64,000 nucleotides of DNA. Origin: Epichloe hybrida (Eukaryota; Ascomycota; Sordariomycetes; Hypocreales; Clavicipitaceae). Positions 23,740-35,518 of this stretch are shown one piece after another; within the stretch, counting starts at the first letter, position 1, and each line of letters begins with the position of its first letter. The notes below the pieces were generated by a model. It was not told where the DNA came from. It made no database searches and saw only the letters and a list, made by a program, of their open reading frames with translations. The translations under genes were made by a program, and so were the position numbers. The stretch spans positions 62,001 through 126,000 of the forward strand of contig JAFEKR010000015.1 of NCBI GenBank assembly GCA_019022495.1. The letters run 5' to 3'.

Positions 23740-25416
23740 TGTTGACGCATGACGTGGAAGGGCATTGCCAGCAGTGAGGAATGGAGATGGTATGCCCGGC
23801 GACGAGCTGGTTGAGCCAAAGAAGCAGCACTCATTGTTCTAGGCCGCAGATATGGGAAGTGAAACCTGTTTCACCATCTTCCAGTATTGTTTTCGTTTTT
23901 TCGCTTTTCGCGGATTTTTTGAATCCCGATTTAGAACGGAGCCGAGTTGTTGGCCCAGGTGGCCGGGCTTTGCACTACCAGCTATCGCTGCATACGTACG
24001 GGATGCGTGCAGGTCAACGTTCTTCGGACTTAACAGTACAGCGTTGCTGGCGCTGGCACGACAAAGCAGACGTCATCCATTCTCTTTGACGCTGCCACTG
24101 AGTCGTCACCGGGTTGGGCGTGAACAAGTCAAACGTGCAGGGGTCTGTCTGTAAGAGGTCCTGTTGGAGGCTCTCGCCAAATTTCGGGGTCGTCAAGTTA
24201 TCCGAATCCGCGCAGCCAGCCGGCTCACCTTCCCGCCCGTCTTCTTGCCTGCCTGCGCAGAATTGGACCAACGGCCCTCCATTCAAACCCTACTCGTGCC
24301 CCGCGCGCGCGCCACCTTACTATGTACATGTAAAATAAATACTAGTAGGCTACGGAGTTACCGGGTAAAAAGGCTCACTCGATAACGATGACGGAACAAG
24401 GATGCAATGACTTGAATCAAAACAACTGAAGCTTTCTCGAGGGGATGTAGGAGTTAAGAAAAGAAAAACTCCGCAGTAGCGAAAAATCAGATGATGTAGT
24501 TGAGGTGGGGCAGGTGCAGTGCACCTTCCCCCTCTACACACACCTGGGTAATCTGTGCGGAGTACATGTATTACTCCGTAGGCAGTAAGGAGTAAGCAAT
24601 ATTCCGTAAGCACTAATGAGCAATATTCCGTATGTAGGCAGTAATAAGCAATCTTGCCCATGGGATATTCCGATGCCCTTGTTCAACGTCCAGCTGCATA
24701 CTCCGTACAGTGGACGATGATCGGCGCCGAGAAGTCTGGGGAAACAATCCGCAGTAGCTGGGCCTATTGACAGAGCTATGTGGTGCGATCCTCCGGCTAT
24801 TTGGGTTTTCTTTCCCACACATCTCCCGCACACGTGCAAACACAAAACAGCCGTGCACTCGAAACAAGCTGCAACCTCGGGATACTGCAACACCCGGGGA
24901 CAGCGCTTGGCGGCAGCAGATGCACACATCTGAATTCCCGTCGCTTGTGTGCATTTCAAGTACACCCTTCTTCCTGTCCATGTGTACGGGGTGGTAGTGC
25001 CTGTTCCTATCGTGGCGGAACGACGTAGACTTTTTTTTTTTCGCTCTTTGCCAGCTCAAGGGTAGGCCAGATGCCGCCCAACCAATCAAGCCTCTTTCTC
25101 TGTCCCATTTGGCCTCCTCCGTATGGAGCACAGCAACACGTAGAACCAAACGCCAGCTTCTTCGCCACTCAACCCAAAGCTAGTCATTCTGAACATCGTG
25201 TCCTTTCCAGCCAGAACAAGCAGATGCCAACCAGCATTCTGGAATTTTCGACTTTTCTTTTGTATTATAAATGAGCGTCTTTCATCACCTAATTCCCATC
25301 TTTCTTTTAAATCCTCCCCCTCTAATCCAGACGAATCACCCCATTCCATGGGCCACAGCAACCCACCTTCTCGCCCAGGGATTCCCTCACTTGCATCTTA
25401 CACAGATCCAAAGGGG

Positions 25417-25418
25417 TT

Positions 25419-25453
<35 letters not shown>
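25417..25453 (+). promoter_or_regulatory. T9A28 tract in the presumed SARAF 5' UTR
   Basis: Nine T then 28 A, ending 32 nt before the SARAF ATG. It could be a nucleosome-excluding poly(dA:dT) element or, if transcribed, a 5' UTR oligo(A) that binds poly(A)-binding protein. Which one depends on the transcription start, not visible here. Confidence 0.5.
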
Positions 25454-25455
<2 letters not shown>

Positions 25456-25485
25456 AAAACCCCCAAAAATTTCAAGAGTAGAGCA

Positions 25486-26454
25486 ATGCACGCACACGCC
25501 CTCGCCCTACCTCTCGCCGCCCTCGCGCCCCTCGCCCTCGCGGCCTCTCGGCCCAAGAACGCCATTCTCCTCTCCGATGTCCAAACCCTCACGCTCCGCG
25601 GCAACGGCGCCAAGACCACCAACCGCCGCGTCTCGGCCATACCCCAGCTCAAATGTGTCTCGTCAAAGGAAATCTGCAAGCTCTACGATATCGAAGTCAT
25701 GCGCTGCACCAACCAGGGCTCGTCGTACGGAGGAGAGGACGTCGAATGGAGCTGCTCTGCCTCGTTGCCCGAGGAGCTGAAGCTGGGCCGCACCGACGTC
25801 ATCTGCGAGGGGTACTCGAACGCAGATGATCCGTATGTGCTAAGGGGTAGCTGCGGCGTCGAGTACACCTTGTCGCTGACGGGCAAAGGCCAAGCGAGGT
25901 ATCCGCACATAGCGAATCCGCACGGTGGGTTCTTCAGCGATGGGAAGGGCGGAACAGATTTATCAGCGTGGTTATTTGGCATCATTTTTGTGGTGGTGCT
26001 GGTTTGGATACTGAAATCGGCTTGTGCGGCGAATGGCTCGCAGAGACAGGCAGGGACGACGGGAGGCCGAAGATGGGGAGGAGGAGGAGGAGGAGGTGGT
26101 GGTGGTGGTGGTGACGGCGGCGGCGGTCCCGGTTGGTTCGGAGGAGGTGGATGGGGTGCTGGAAATGATCCCCCTCCCCCGTATCCTGGAACGAAGCCAT
26201 CGTCGTCTTCACAATCTCAACCCTGGGGCCCGGGTTTCTGGGGCGGCTTGGCTGGAGGCGCTGCTGCTGGATATCTGGCAGGCAATCGGGGCAGGAATAA
26301 TGATCGACGGGCTTATGACAGTGGATGGGGAAGCAACTCCTGGGCTCCAGAGCCTTCTTATCCTAGGCCATCTCCTGTGGCATCATCGTCTTCAGCATCT
26401 CCTAGCTCGTCTCGACATGAGAGTACTGGGTTCGGATCGACTCGCCGCAGATGA
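25486..26454 (+). CDS. SARAF/TMEM66-like ER membrane protein
   Basis: Intronless, 322 residues. A signal peptide rich in Ala and Leu (MHAHALALPLAALAPLALA) is followed by the lumenal SARAF core: LLSDVQTLTLRGNGAKTTNRR, PQLKCVSS, MRCTNQG, the pattern DVEWSCSASLPEELKLGR, and CEGYSNADDPYVLRGSCGVEY. One TM segment (LFGIIFVVVLVWILKSAC) lies at about residues 162-179. The cytosolic tail is Gly-, Ser- and Pro-rich, with a polyGly stretch near 205-215, and ends GSTRRR. In animals SARAF is a single-pass ER protein that restrains store-operated calcium entry. Fungi lack the animal partner channel in classical form, so a calcium role here is by analogy only. Confidence 0.88.
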   Translation: MHAHALALPLAALAPLALAASRPKNAILLSDVQTLTLRGNGAKTTNRRVSAIPQLKCVSSKEICKLYDIEVMRCTNQGSSYGGEDVEWSCSASLPEELKLGRTDVICEGYSNADDPYVLRGSCGVEYTLSLTGKGQARYPHIANPHGGFFSDGKGGTDLSAWLFGIIFVVVLVWILKSACAANGSQRQAGTTGGRRWGGGGGGGGGGGGDGGGGPGWFGGGGWGAGNDPPPPYPGTKPSSSSQSQPWGPGFWGGLAGGAAAGYLAGNRGRNNDRRAYDSGWGSNSWAPEPSYPRPSPVASSSSASPSSSRHESTGFGSTRRR

Positions 26455-27062
26455 GTAGATTGGATATCTGCATCACCTCTGACAATGTGACAATTTGAAC
26501 ACATTCGTCAAGATCAAAGATACCATAAGGAAAAAATAGAGAATAAAGAAAAACCACACACTGCGTAAATGTTTGCTCACTGACACAGATGTGCGCACCC
26601 AAGTCAGATACTAAGCGATTCTCATACTAGTTGAATGATGGTTGATTTCGTTTCAATTATCCAATGTAGCTCCAAACTCCGCTGCCAGCCCCATACTCCG
26701 TGCACAATTCTCGGATTTTCAATGTGCTTTTGCTACCATGTACACGTTGCAAGTTTACAGTTCTTGAGCCTCCCCTTGCTGCTCCTAATAGTACAGTATC
26801 CAAAGCGGACATTGCCGTCGTCCGTTTCCACGCACGCAACATCGCGACGGCTCACCCCCCGCGCTTTCTCTCAAGAAATAGCAATGCGTTCGAGGTCCGA
26901 CTGGAGGTCGCATTTGCCTACCGAGTTCATGGTACTTGTTATTGGGCGCGTGGCTGCATCATCCCTCTGGATGTCCGTCTACACCTGCGCGCACGACATT
27001 TTGCGCACGCGATAGAAAGTGTCTCCTTCTTCCTTCTTCCCAAGTGCTCGTCATACAATTTA
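26455..27062. other. Convergent 3' intergenic region
   Basis: 3' flanks of the SARAF gene (+) and bre1 (-). No gene seen. Confidence 0.5.
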
Positions 27063-29759
27063 CTAATGATGGACGGGCATCACATCCATCTTGTCAAAAG
27101 CTCGAGAACATGTAGGGCACTTGCGCATCCGATTGCTGATGCGATCATCCACGCATTTATTGCAGAATAAATGTCCGCATGTCTTGAGTGCCGTGTTCTT
27201 GAAATTGTTCCGACAAATTGTGCAAAGTGCGAACGTCTGGCAGGTATATCAGCATTGAGTGGTGTAAACAACACCAAAATCTTTCCGGTATATCCAAGTC
27301 AGGCATTGATAAACTTACCCGAAGCATTTCTTCTTCTTCCGACGAGTTGCTCAAGGCCTTACTCTTCCAGGTATCTCGATCCTTCTGCACGTGCTCGATT
27401 CGCACCTTCAATTTCTCTACTTCGGCTTCTTGCATAGTATTTCGTTCCCGTAGGGCTGCGGAAGCATTATCTCGAGATTTGACGAGACTGGTAAGATCAT
27501 TGATTTGGCGATTGAGTGAATCTGATCGCCTGACAGCCTCCAGGCTTGTCGATTCCATCTTTTTGTTTTCTGTCGTCAGTGCCGAGTTGGACTGCTTCAA
27601 GTCGCTGACTTGCTTCTCCAAGTTGACAAGCAACAACCGATTCTGCGCCTCCACGTCCTTCAGCTGGGCAATAATCTCAGCGCTTTTGCTGTTCTGGTGT
27701 CTTGACGATCTGATCTCGTTGTTTCGGGTATCGGCGTCCTTTCTTGCAGCAAAGTACTTTTGATCTGCTTTGCTCTTCTCGGCAATCAGGAGGGTGATCT
27801 TTTCTTCCAGTGCAACAAAATCCATCACCTTCTTCTGCGCCAAATCCTTCATCTTCTTGTAAGCCTTTTCGATAGAGGGAAGTTCCTGATTGATAGATTG
27901 GAAGTCTAGTTGTAATTTCTTGTACTTTTGCTGAAGCTCGTCTTGCGATAGTTCCTGGTTGTCATCTGCGTTGGTCATGTCTTGATCTTCCGCGGATTGT
28001 AGCCGAGAGATCTGAGACTCTAAAGCAGCAATGCGATCGTCTTTGGCGCTTGATAAATCTTTGATCTGCTCCATTGAAGTGCGCTCCTGATCCATGCTGG
28101 CCTTTCTCTGTGTGTTCTCGGCCAGGATTTCGTCTCTCGCAGAACGCACTCGGGCCAGGTCTTGATCCCTTGCCATTATATCAGCCTCCAGTTCCTGCGT
28201 CACCTGGTTTGCATCGGCTTCAAGCTGGTTTTTATATGCAGTACGTTCTGCTTGGAGTTTCTCGGCTTCCTCACGAAGTTGCCTATTCGTAGCTTCCAAA
28301 TTGTTGATTCGCTTGATGAGGTCTTCATTCTGTGCCTTGAACTGCTTGAAAACGTCTGTTCGAATAAAATCCTCATCTGTCCAGGTCTCCCGGCGGGATT
28401 TGAGCGTTGAATTTTCTTCTTGAAGAGTCTTCAATTCCGATAGTATAGAATCCAGCTGTTCTTTCTGTTTCGTTGCTGATGCAGTCACCTCCTCATATCT
28501 GAGTAGCAATTCATCAGCAGAGCCGTTCACGTCGTTTTGATCCGAGCTGCCTTCGTTTGCGGCGGCGGCGGCGGCTGCAGCCGCCGCCCCAGCAGGACGA
28601 GTAGAATTAGCTATTGCTTGTTGCTCCAGTTTCTGCACTTGAGCACTCTTGGCCCGATCCAGTTTCTTCTCTGCTTTGAAATAGCGGAGTGTAGCTGCAT
28701 TCAATTGTTCAGAAAGCTGATCCTTCTCCGTGTTTAATCGGTCCAACTTCAGCATATAGTCTTTCTGAGCTGCAAGCAGCTTATTTACTTTCGCCTCAAG
28801 CGACGCTGCTTCCGGGGACAGGGAACCACGTTGAGCAGATAAACGGCCAAGGAGAGACTCGGCTTTCGTCTTGATCGTCTTGCCCTTATCTTGGAGATGG
28901 CTTTGAAAGTCGTTCAAGTCTTTGAATGTTATTCCACTAAGGTATGGCGGGTCTACGCAAGGAACAAATTGTCAGCACGCGCCCGATATCAAGACAGACA
29001 GAGCACATCCGTGTTTTATGCATACCGGAAGTAACAGAATTATCTGATATCTGGGACATGGCTAAGGATTCCACCTCTTCGAGTAGCTACCCCATTTCTA
29101 TTAGCATCCAGGTTCGAAGTGATGTAAACGTCGAGAGACTTACTTGTCGCCACCAGGCATCAACTATTCTTAAATGATCATCATGGTGAACACATCGTTT
29201 GTGCAATTCTTCGAGACGTGATTCTGCTGTCGTAGCTTTGCGGCTATATTCTTGCATCTGACGGTATATCGCTCCTTTGGTATAGGCCTTGAAGTTGGAA
29301 AAGGTGCAATGTTAGCGAGTCGATGCATTCGAGCATGGTCAAGAATAAAAAGAGGCACCAATGAGCAAAAAGTCGACCCAGCAACCAAACACACACAGTT
29401 ACACGCAGAGGTAGCATTTCCTGAGGCATTCCAGGACATACATGCCGCGATTAAGACCAATAATGTTGCCCACGCGACCAATACGTTGCTGATACACGAT
29501 AGATCTCGCAGACGCAATCATTCGAGCCAGGAGCATCGGAACAATCGGCCCCGGCATACCTGGAAAAGTGGTTTGGATGCCATGTTGCCATTTGAAAAGG
29601 GTCTGAGATTCATGCTCATGCGATACTTACCTCGACCCAGCCTTCCTCCTTCAATTCTATCGCGTCATCTTTCGTCTTGGATCCGTTCACGGCAACTCTC
29701 TTGCTAGGAGGAGCAAGGTCATCGGCGCCGCCGATGGCGGGCCTCTTCCTGTCCTCCAT
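27063..29759 (-). CDS. bre1: E3 ubiquitin-protein ligase Bre1 (histone H2B monoubiquitination)
   Basis: Five exons: 29759-29631, 29287-29144, 29086-29026, 28952-27319, 27236-27063; all phases agree and give 713 residues. The N-terminus MEDRKRP...[14 protein letters not shown], the [24 protein letters not shown] segment and [16 protein letters not shown] are Bre1 hallmarks. A long coiled coil fills most of exon 4. The C-terminal RING (exon 5) reads [21 protein letters not shown], then [16 protein letters not shown] and the ending DVMPVHH. Bre1 works with Rad6 to ubiquitinate H2B, a mark needed for H3K4 and H3K79 methylation. An Ala run of about ten residues interrupts the coil near residue 245. 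Intron 1 (343 nt) is far longer than the other three (57, 73 and 82 nt). The gene is divergent from bdp1, with 577 bp between start codons. Confidence 0.95.
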
Positions 29760-30336
29760 CTTGGGAAGCACAGATAGATGAAGCGAGGTGGACGGCGACG
29801 TTGCTACAGGCATCAGACAACGCGTCAGAGAAAAGGCCCGGACCTCAGTGAGAAAGGGGTGCCAGAGCGAGAGCTGGGCGGCGACGACGCTCTTGAGCCA
29901 CGTCTCGTCCTACAGCTGACACCACGCGGGCTAACATCAAGCGAGCTTTGCGAAGAAACGCCTGGGATGGAGGGTTGGTGATGGGGGGGAAGGAGAGCGA
30001 CCGTGGCCAGGAGTTGAAATTTCGAAGTCGTCTCGCAAATCAGAGAGGGATTGCCTCTGCGCCAAAGAGGACTAGTTCCCCGCTAGTCCTGTTTGGGATG
30101 CTCTTATCGATGCCTGCAGTCGGATAAACGTTGCTTGTTGTGCCGATAACCTTGGATGGTGGTTGAGGGAGCCCCACTTCTGCGTCTGAAAGTTACATGT
30201 ACGTTATCATTCACAAACGCGGATTCATCGAGTCTTCCTGTAAACAACTTGACCAGTCCTGGAATGAGGTAAAGCTTTTGGGGCTCCGTCGAACTCTGGC
30301 TTGCGATTGCCACTTCTTTCTCTTTTCTTTTCTACG
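29760..30336. promoter_or_regulatory. Shared divergent promoter region of bre1 and bdp1
   Basis: 577 bp separate the two start codons. A CT-rich tract lies directly before the bdp1 ATG (30311-30333). No coding signal was seen. Confidence 0.55.
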
Positions 30337-30544
30337 ATGAGCTCCATGTTCAAGAAGAAAGGCGGCCTTGCCTTCAAGCCCAAGGCTCCGGTTGCACGAG
30401 CAAGACCATCATCAGCCGCAACCGCCGCAAAACCGACGCCAACACCGACACCGACACCAGCACCACAATCCGCGATCGAAGTACCCCCAGAAACGACACT
30501 AGAAACTCAAACCCGAATTCAAACCCAACCCCAAGCAGAAGAAG

Positions 30545-30576
<32 letters not shown>

Positions 30577-32223
30577 GAGGCTGCTGAGAAAGGAGCGCCG
30601 ACTCGACCAGCGCGGCGGAGAGATTCCCAAGCGACTGTAGGGGAAGAACCCAAAGAGAAGCAGAAAGAATCGCCAGCAGAGTCACGACGGACGACTAGAC
30701 GGGTGTCACACAGCCAACACTCAGATACCGCGTTGGCACCTCCAATACCCCCAACGGCAACGGGGAACGAAGCGACTCAAAGCGACGAGGCTACAGAGCT
30801 CAACACAGTAGTAGCAGCTGTATCCGCCGAAGTTGCTCCTCAGCCAGAGGCAATAACACCTGGGTCCCGCACGCGGCGTCAATCCCCATCAAGGGCATCA
30901 ATAGAGACCAGTACCGACAAAAGCACAACATCAACGGAGGAATTTCCCGCGCGCAAGCCCACCGATTCGTTGGACCAAGGCCAAGACGCTCCTCCAGCAG
31001 ACTCAGCAGAAGAACCAGCCGTAATTAGTGCTCCTGAACCAGCCCCAAAGCGAACAACCAGGAAACCGTCTGCTACAGCCGCTGGAAATGCAACGCCAGA
31101 CGGCGAGGCTGTCCAGGGCGAACCATCACGCCCCAGGAAACGTCAAAGGAGGACAGCACAACAGGGAAATGGCGAAAGTCGAACCCCCACGACACGGAAG
31201 CGCAAGTCTTCCGCCCCGAATGCCAATGCCTCCCGGTCAAGTTCCAGACGTGCGCGCTCCATCACACCCGACGATGCCGAAACGCAGCTCGTCGACCTGC
31301 AGAAGCTCAAAATGTCCGATCTGACAAAGGACCTGCGAATTGGCAAAAAGTTCAGTCGTCACGACGAACTCCGCGAACGCGAACGCAAAGCCCGCTCAAA
31401 AGCCAAACTCGAAAAGGACGGCGAGACACGCAGCGAAGCAGGAGATGACAGCACCAACAACAACGACAACAACGACAAAACATCGCAATTGCCCGCCCCA
31501 GACGGCACCAGAGCCAGGTCCAGTACATCGACCGGCGGCGCATCAGCTTCCAACCCCGCCGCCACGTCGGGACCGCAATTCCGCATCGTCGACGGCCAAA
31601 TCGTCGTGGACCAAGACTCTCTCGTCATGGACCGGCACGCCCGCGCCGCGGCCGCCCAAGCAGGCGAGGCCATGGAGACGATTGAAGAAAACGACTTCAC
31701 ACACCTCATCACCTCGTCCTCCTTCATGAACACGTCGAAGCTCAAAGGCCCCAACATCTGGACCGAGCCCGAAACCGAGCTCTTCTACCGCGGTCTCCGC
31801 ATGTTCGGCACCGAATTCGAAATGATATCCAAAATGTTCCCCGGCAAGCAGCGCCGCCACGTCAAGCTCAAGTTCAACCGCGAAGAGCGCCACAACCCCG
31901 AGCGCATCGACGCAGCCGTCATGGGCGAAAAGACCATCAAGATGGACATTGACGAATACCGAGCCTTTACCGGCGCCGAGTTTGAATCCGTAGAGGCCAT
32001 CGAGGCGGAACAGAGGAAGATCCAAGAGGGCTACGAGGCAGAGAGGCAGAGAGTCGCCGACGAGCAGGCCGAGATTATGAGGAAGAAGCGCGAGGAGCTC
32101 TTCGCGGACGACGACGACCAAGGGGCCGCCGGGAAGAAGAAGAAGAAGAACAAGGGCAAGAGGAAGGGCAAATCGGCTGTTTCGTATGGATTAAACGGCG
32201 AGCCGATTGTCCACGAAGGTTAG
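30337..32223 (+). CDS. bdp1: TFIIIB subunit B'' (Bdp1), RNA polymerase III initiation factor
   Basis: Intronless, 628 residues from the ATG at 30337 (an in-frame TTG lies upstream). The first 440 residues are disordered, rich in Pro, Thr, Glu and basic patches, with a TPTPTP run near 32 and a polyGlu run of about 12 near 70. The conserved C-terminal part starts with ETIEENDFTHLITSSSF, then the SANT domain at about 470-525 (IWTEPETELFYRGLRMFG, then FPGKQRRHVKLKFNREE) that defines Bdp1. The tail has a basic KKKKKNKGKRKGK run. Bdp1 joins TBP and Brf1 at tRNA and 5S genes and is needed for promoter opening. The start MSSMFKKKGGLAFKPKAP is typical of fungal Bdp1. Confidence 0.94.
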
Positions 32224-32878
32224 CGCTTCGCGCGGCAAGTCTCTTGCACCCTGAGGATTTCAGGCCCCGAAACGGGTGGAAAGCACGAGGCATACATGGT
32301 ATATACATTGGGGGGTCGTTCACCTACACAAGTTGGCTGTGATGCCCTCCCACTGGAGGCTACTTTGCGTCTGTTACTGTGTTTTGGGGCGCCCTCGGAC
32401 GCCACGCGAATATAGACTCGCCCGGTTGAAAAATGAAAATACGAGACATGATCATGGCTGATTGTTTCTGCTTCTGTTCTGGCCAGGCAAGCCTCAATTC
32501 ATGCTTGGTGTGCGTGTGCGTGTGCAAATGTCAAGTATATCGTGGGGATTGCAATTTCATTAATTGAATCTGAACTGATATGCCTCTCTCAACGAATCAA
32601 ACCCACTGGTGACTATAGGCGGGAAAAAAATTCCATCATCACGTCACCTCTTCGACTTGAGACTGCACTCTCCTATGACCTATTTGATGTTTGCGGTTTG
32701 TCAAAGGCGTTCGGATGAGCCGTGTCTCCCCCCATCCCCCGGACTTCCTGCGGTTGATAAGAGTCTTCGTATTCATAATCATAACAAGAACTCGTGAGTG
32801 TCTCCAATTTACTTCTCCCTCTCACACACTTCCCACCATTTATACTGCTCTGCACGCCACTCCTCTCACTTGGTACTT
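32224..32878. other. Convergent 3' intergenic region
   Basis: 3' flanks of bdp1 (+) and rad23 (-). No gene seen. Confidence 0.5.
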
Positions 32879-34616
32879 TTAGTTTGTTGGGGGCTCTTCG
32901 TCGTCGGGCTGATCAAACAAGAAGTTGGCTGCAAGCTCTTCATTCTTGTCACAAGCAAAATAAGCCTGGATTGCTTGGTCGCGGTCGAAACCAAGTCGGC
33001 ATAGCTGCTTTTGTGTCAGCAACCTCATTTTGTCCTCCATGTCTCTCAATAACCCAAATGTGAGAAAAACTTACCCGCTCGATGGCGTCACGCTCTTCTT
33101 CGGTGACAGAAATGGCCTGCGCGCCGGGAGGCAGGGGAACGTCGTCATCGGCACTTTCGCCAAGAAGCTGAAGGAATTGGTCTGGGTTGGAGGCGATCAG
33201 CTGCGCAAGTTGCGGGTTGCCCGCGCCGAGTTGTTGCAAAATGGGCTCGAGCATCTGGGGCTGCTGCTGCACGACCTGCCGAAGCTGTTGAAACTGTGGG
33301 TTGTTTCGCAGGAAATCCAGGTTTCCCAAATCTCCTCCGCCTTGACCTGCAGCGGTGGCGGCGGCGGCGGCAGCAGCAGCAGCAGCAGCCGCGTTACCGC
33401 CACCACTGCCTCCTCGACCCCCCCCGTGCTGGGCGGCAAGATCGAAAAGGTTGACACCGCCATCATCGTCGCCTCCTTGTGTTGCCGCTGGAGCGGTTTG
33501 TGCTGGCGCAGCTGCAGCTGCTGCCTGGCGCGCTTGTTGTTCTTGCTGGATGTTTTCGGGAATTCCCTGCACTCGGAGGCTTGTCAGAAAACCCACGACG
33601 GTGCGAGTTCAGACTATTGGTTTGGGCTCATACATTCAGAAGATACTCTACTGCGCGATCGGGGTTATTGAAAGCAGCACGCATCGCAGCCTCGATCTGA
33701 CTTCGCTCAAAACCCATGGCCTCCATATTTGCAACAGCTTCAGCCCGCTCAGCGCCCATAGCCAGACCTGAAGTACTCGGATCACCAGAGCCAGCTTCAC
33801 CAGAGCGTTGAGGAGTCGGCGTAGCAGGGACGGCTGACTGGTTGGACGAAGACTGAGCGGGGGCAGCTGGAACCGCAGGAGTGCTTGCAGCGGTTTGGGC
33901 GGGAGTGGCAGGAGGAGCGGTATTTGAGGACTCGGCAGCGGGAGCGGGCTTCTCCTTTGGCTATATCGACATGCTTAGTTTTGGGTCATGAGTTTGAACG
34001 GGCAGTGTTGTTGGGCTGTATGGCAACATACCTTGTTCACCATGCAGACGACGAAGCCCTTTTCCTCAATGTTGTAGTTGGCCACTGTCTCATCATCTTT
34101 CAAGATTTTGCCTGCGCAAGGTTAATCGCCTCTCCTCACGGGATAAGTGTTGTACAGACTTCGGAGGGGCATGGCGGACCTGAGTAGATGAGCTTCTGAT
34201 GCTTGGGATCCCATCCCTTTTCTCCCGAGATCTTATCTTTGACGGCGGAAATCTATCGTGTCAGGTCAGTCAATACAGCCTGGGTCATGGACAAAGTGGT
34301 CGCCGACGGCTTTGCAGCTTGGAGTGGCGATTCGACGCACAAGGTCAGTAGGTTCGACCTCAAGGACGAACTTTTGCTGTTTCAGATCCTACAATAGGTA
34401 AAGCGCGTCAGTCTTCACATTCGAGAGGATCGACGAGGCCATAATGAACCGCGGCGGCTGCTATATTTTTGGGTGCAGCTGCGCGAAGAATCCAAACGCA
34501 GCCAACAGGTCGGGTGGTCGGGTGGTCGGATGGGTGGCAGAGCAGAAGTGGACGGGGCGGGGCCAGCAAGGTAAAGAAGAAGAAGAAGAAGAGCTTACTC
34601 TGAACGTGACCTTCAT
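32879..34616 (-). CDS. rad23: Rad23: nucleotide-excision repair and proteasome shuttle factor
   Basis: Seven exons: 34616-34599 (only 6 codons), 34388-34341, 34252-34180, 34111-34032, 33960-33634, 33566-33075, 33004-32879. All phases fit and give 387 residues. The ubiquitin-like domain (MKVTFR, LKQQKFVLEVEPTDL, ISGEKGWDPKHQKLIYSG, IEEKGFVVCMV) spans the first four exons. UBA1 (MEAMGFERSQIEAAMRAAFN) lies near 155-185, the Rad4/XPC-binding domain (LRNNPQFQQLRQVVQQQP, LIASNPDQFLQLL) near 255-315, and UBA2 (RLCRLGFDRDQAIQAYFAC) near 340-380. The linker before the XPC-binding domain has a polyAla run. Rad23 stabilises Rad4 in damage recognition and delivers ubiquitinated proteins to the proteasome. 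The third intron has an unusual donor, GTCCGC. Confidence 0.96.
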
Positions 34617-35518
34617 GATGAACAGGAAAGTATTGCAGCTGGGCGGCTGCGAAAGGGTAAGTGTCCTCAGCGAGCACTTGTTCGAGATCGTGCGAGCGAA
34701 GTTGTGGGAGGGAAACGGCCGTCGATGACAGGATGACACGAAGGCAGTGGTTGGCTAGTCGAGGTCCAAAGGTCGGCTTTTGGATTTGAGATTTGACAGT
34801 GAAGCTGGTGGCTCGGTGTGGTCGAGCTGGCTGGCCGGCCTGCCAGGCGGGTGGAGTGGGGGGGGGTTGGTTCAGTCAGTCACTTTTGTGCAAGGTGCAA
34901 GGTGCCTTGTCTGTCTGTGTGTGACTCTGTGTGTGTGACTGTGTGTGTGACTTTTTTGTGTGTGACTCTGCGTCATGTCGAGCGGCTTGAAGAGACCTGA
35001 GGCCAAGCCCGAGGCTGTCATCCGTCATGGACGGGATTGCCAACCACGAGTGACACCAGCTCTCACTCATGCAGTCAATGCCAGGCAAGAGCATCGCCGT
35101 TGTCATCTTTTATCTTGTCTGTCTTGGTCTGTCTTGGTCTGTCTTGGTCTGTCTTGGTCTGTCTCGGCCCCCTCATTGTGCGGGCGGGGCCGTCCTTCCC
35201 CCTCGTCCGTCGTTGAGCTGCATGCACAGGCAGTGAAAAGTCACATCTTTCACATCATGAGAATTTGCTTCTCTTGAAAACATCTACTAGCAAGGCTAAG
35301 TTGCCCTCCCTTGTAAAATACATCATCCGCCTTCACGAACAGCGCCGTGCAATTCGTAAAAACATTTGTACCATCCAGGTCGTATACACATTGGTGAGAT
35401 GGCATATCCATGTCTGCACCCAATTTTCCCTCTATCCATATATAAATGAAATATTGTACGTGAAATGTTTAGTCTCAGGATTTCGCTCATGGGTGCGCTT
35501 TCCATTAAAAAGTATACG
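34617..35518. other. Intergenic: rad23 promoter and 3' flank of the four-TM gene
   Basis: Contains GTGTGTGTGAC-type imperfect repeats at 34905-34975 and a 10-bp tandem repeat at 35117-35166. No gene seen. Confidence 0.5.
35117..35166. repeat. GTCTGTCTTG 10-bp tandem repeat, 5 copies
   Basis: Four identical units and a fifth with one change, about 500 nt upstream of rad23. Confidence 0.92.

Larger units (their letters stand above)
22915..25485. other. 2.6-kb intergenic region between the ABC exporter and SARAF genes
   Basis: This holds the divergent promoters of two genes. Notable items are the G-run array at 23293-23330, a possible small ORF at 23512-23739, TACTCCGTA 9-mers at 24572 and 24699, and a T9A28 tract at 25417-25453. 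Confidence 0.5.
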
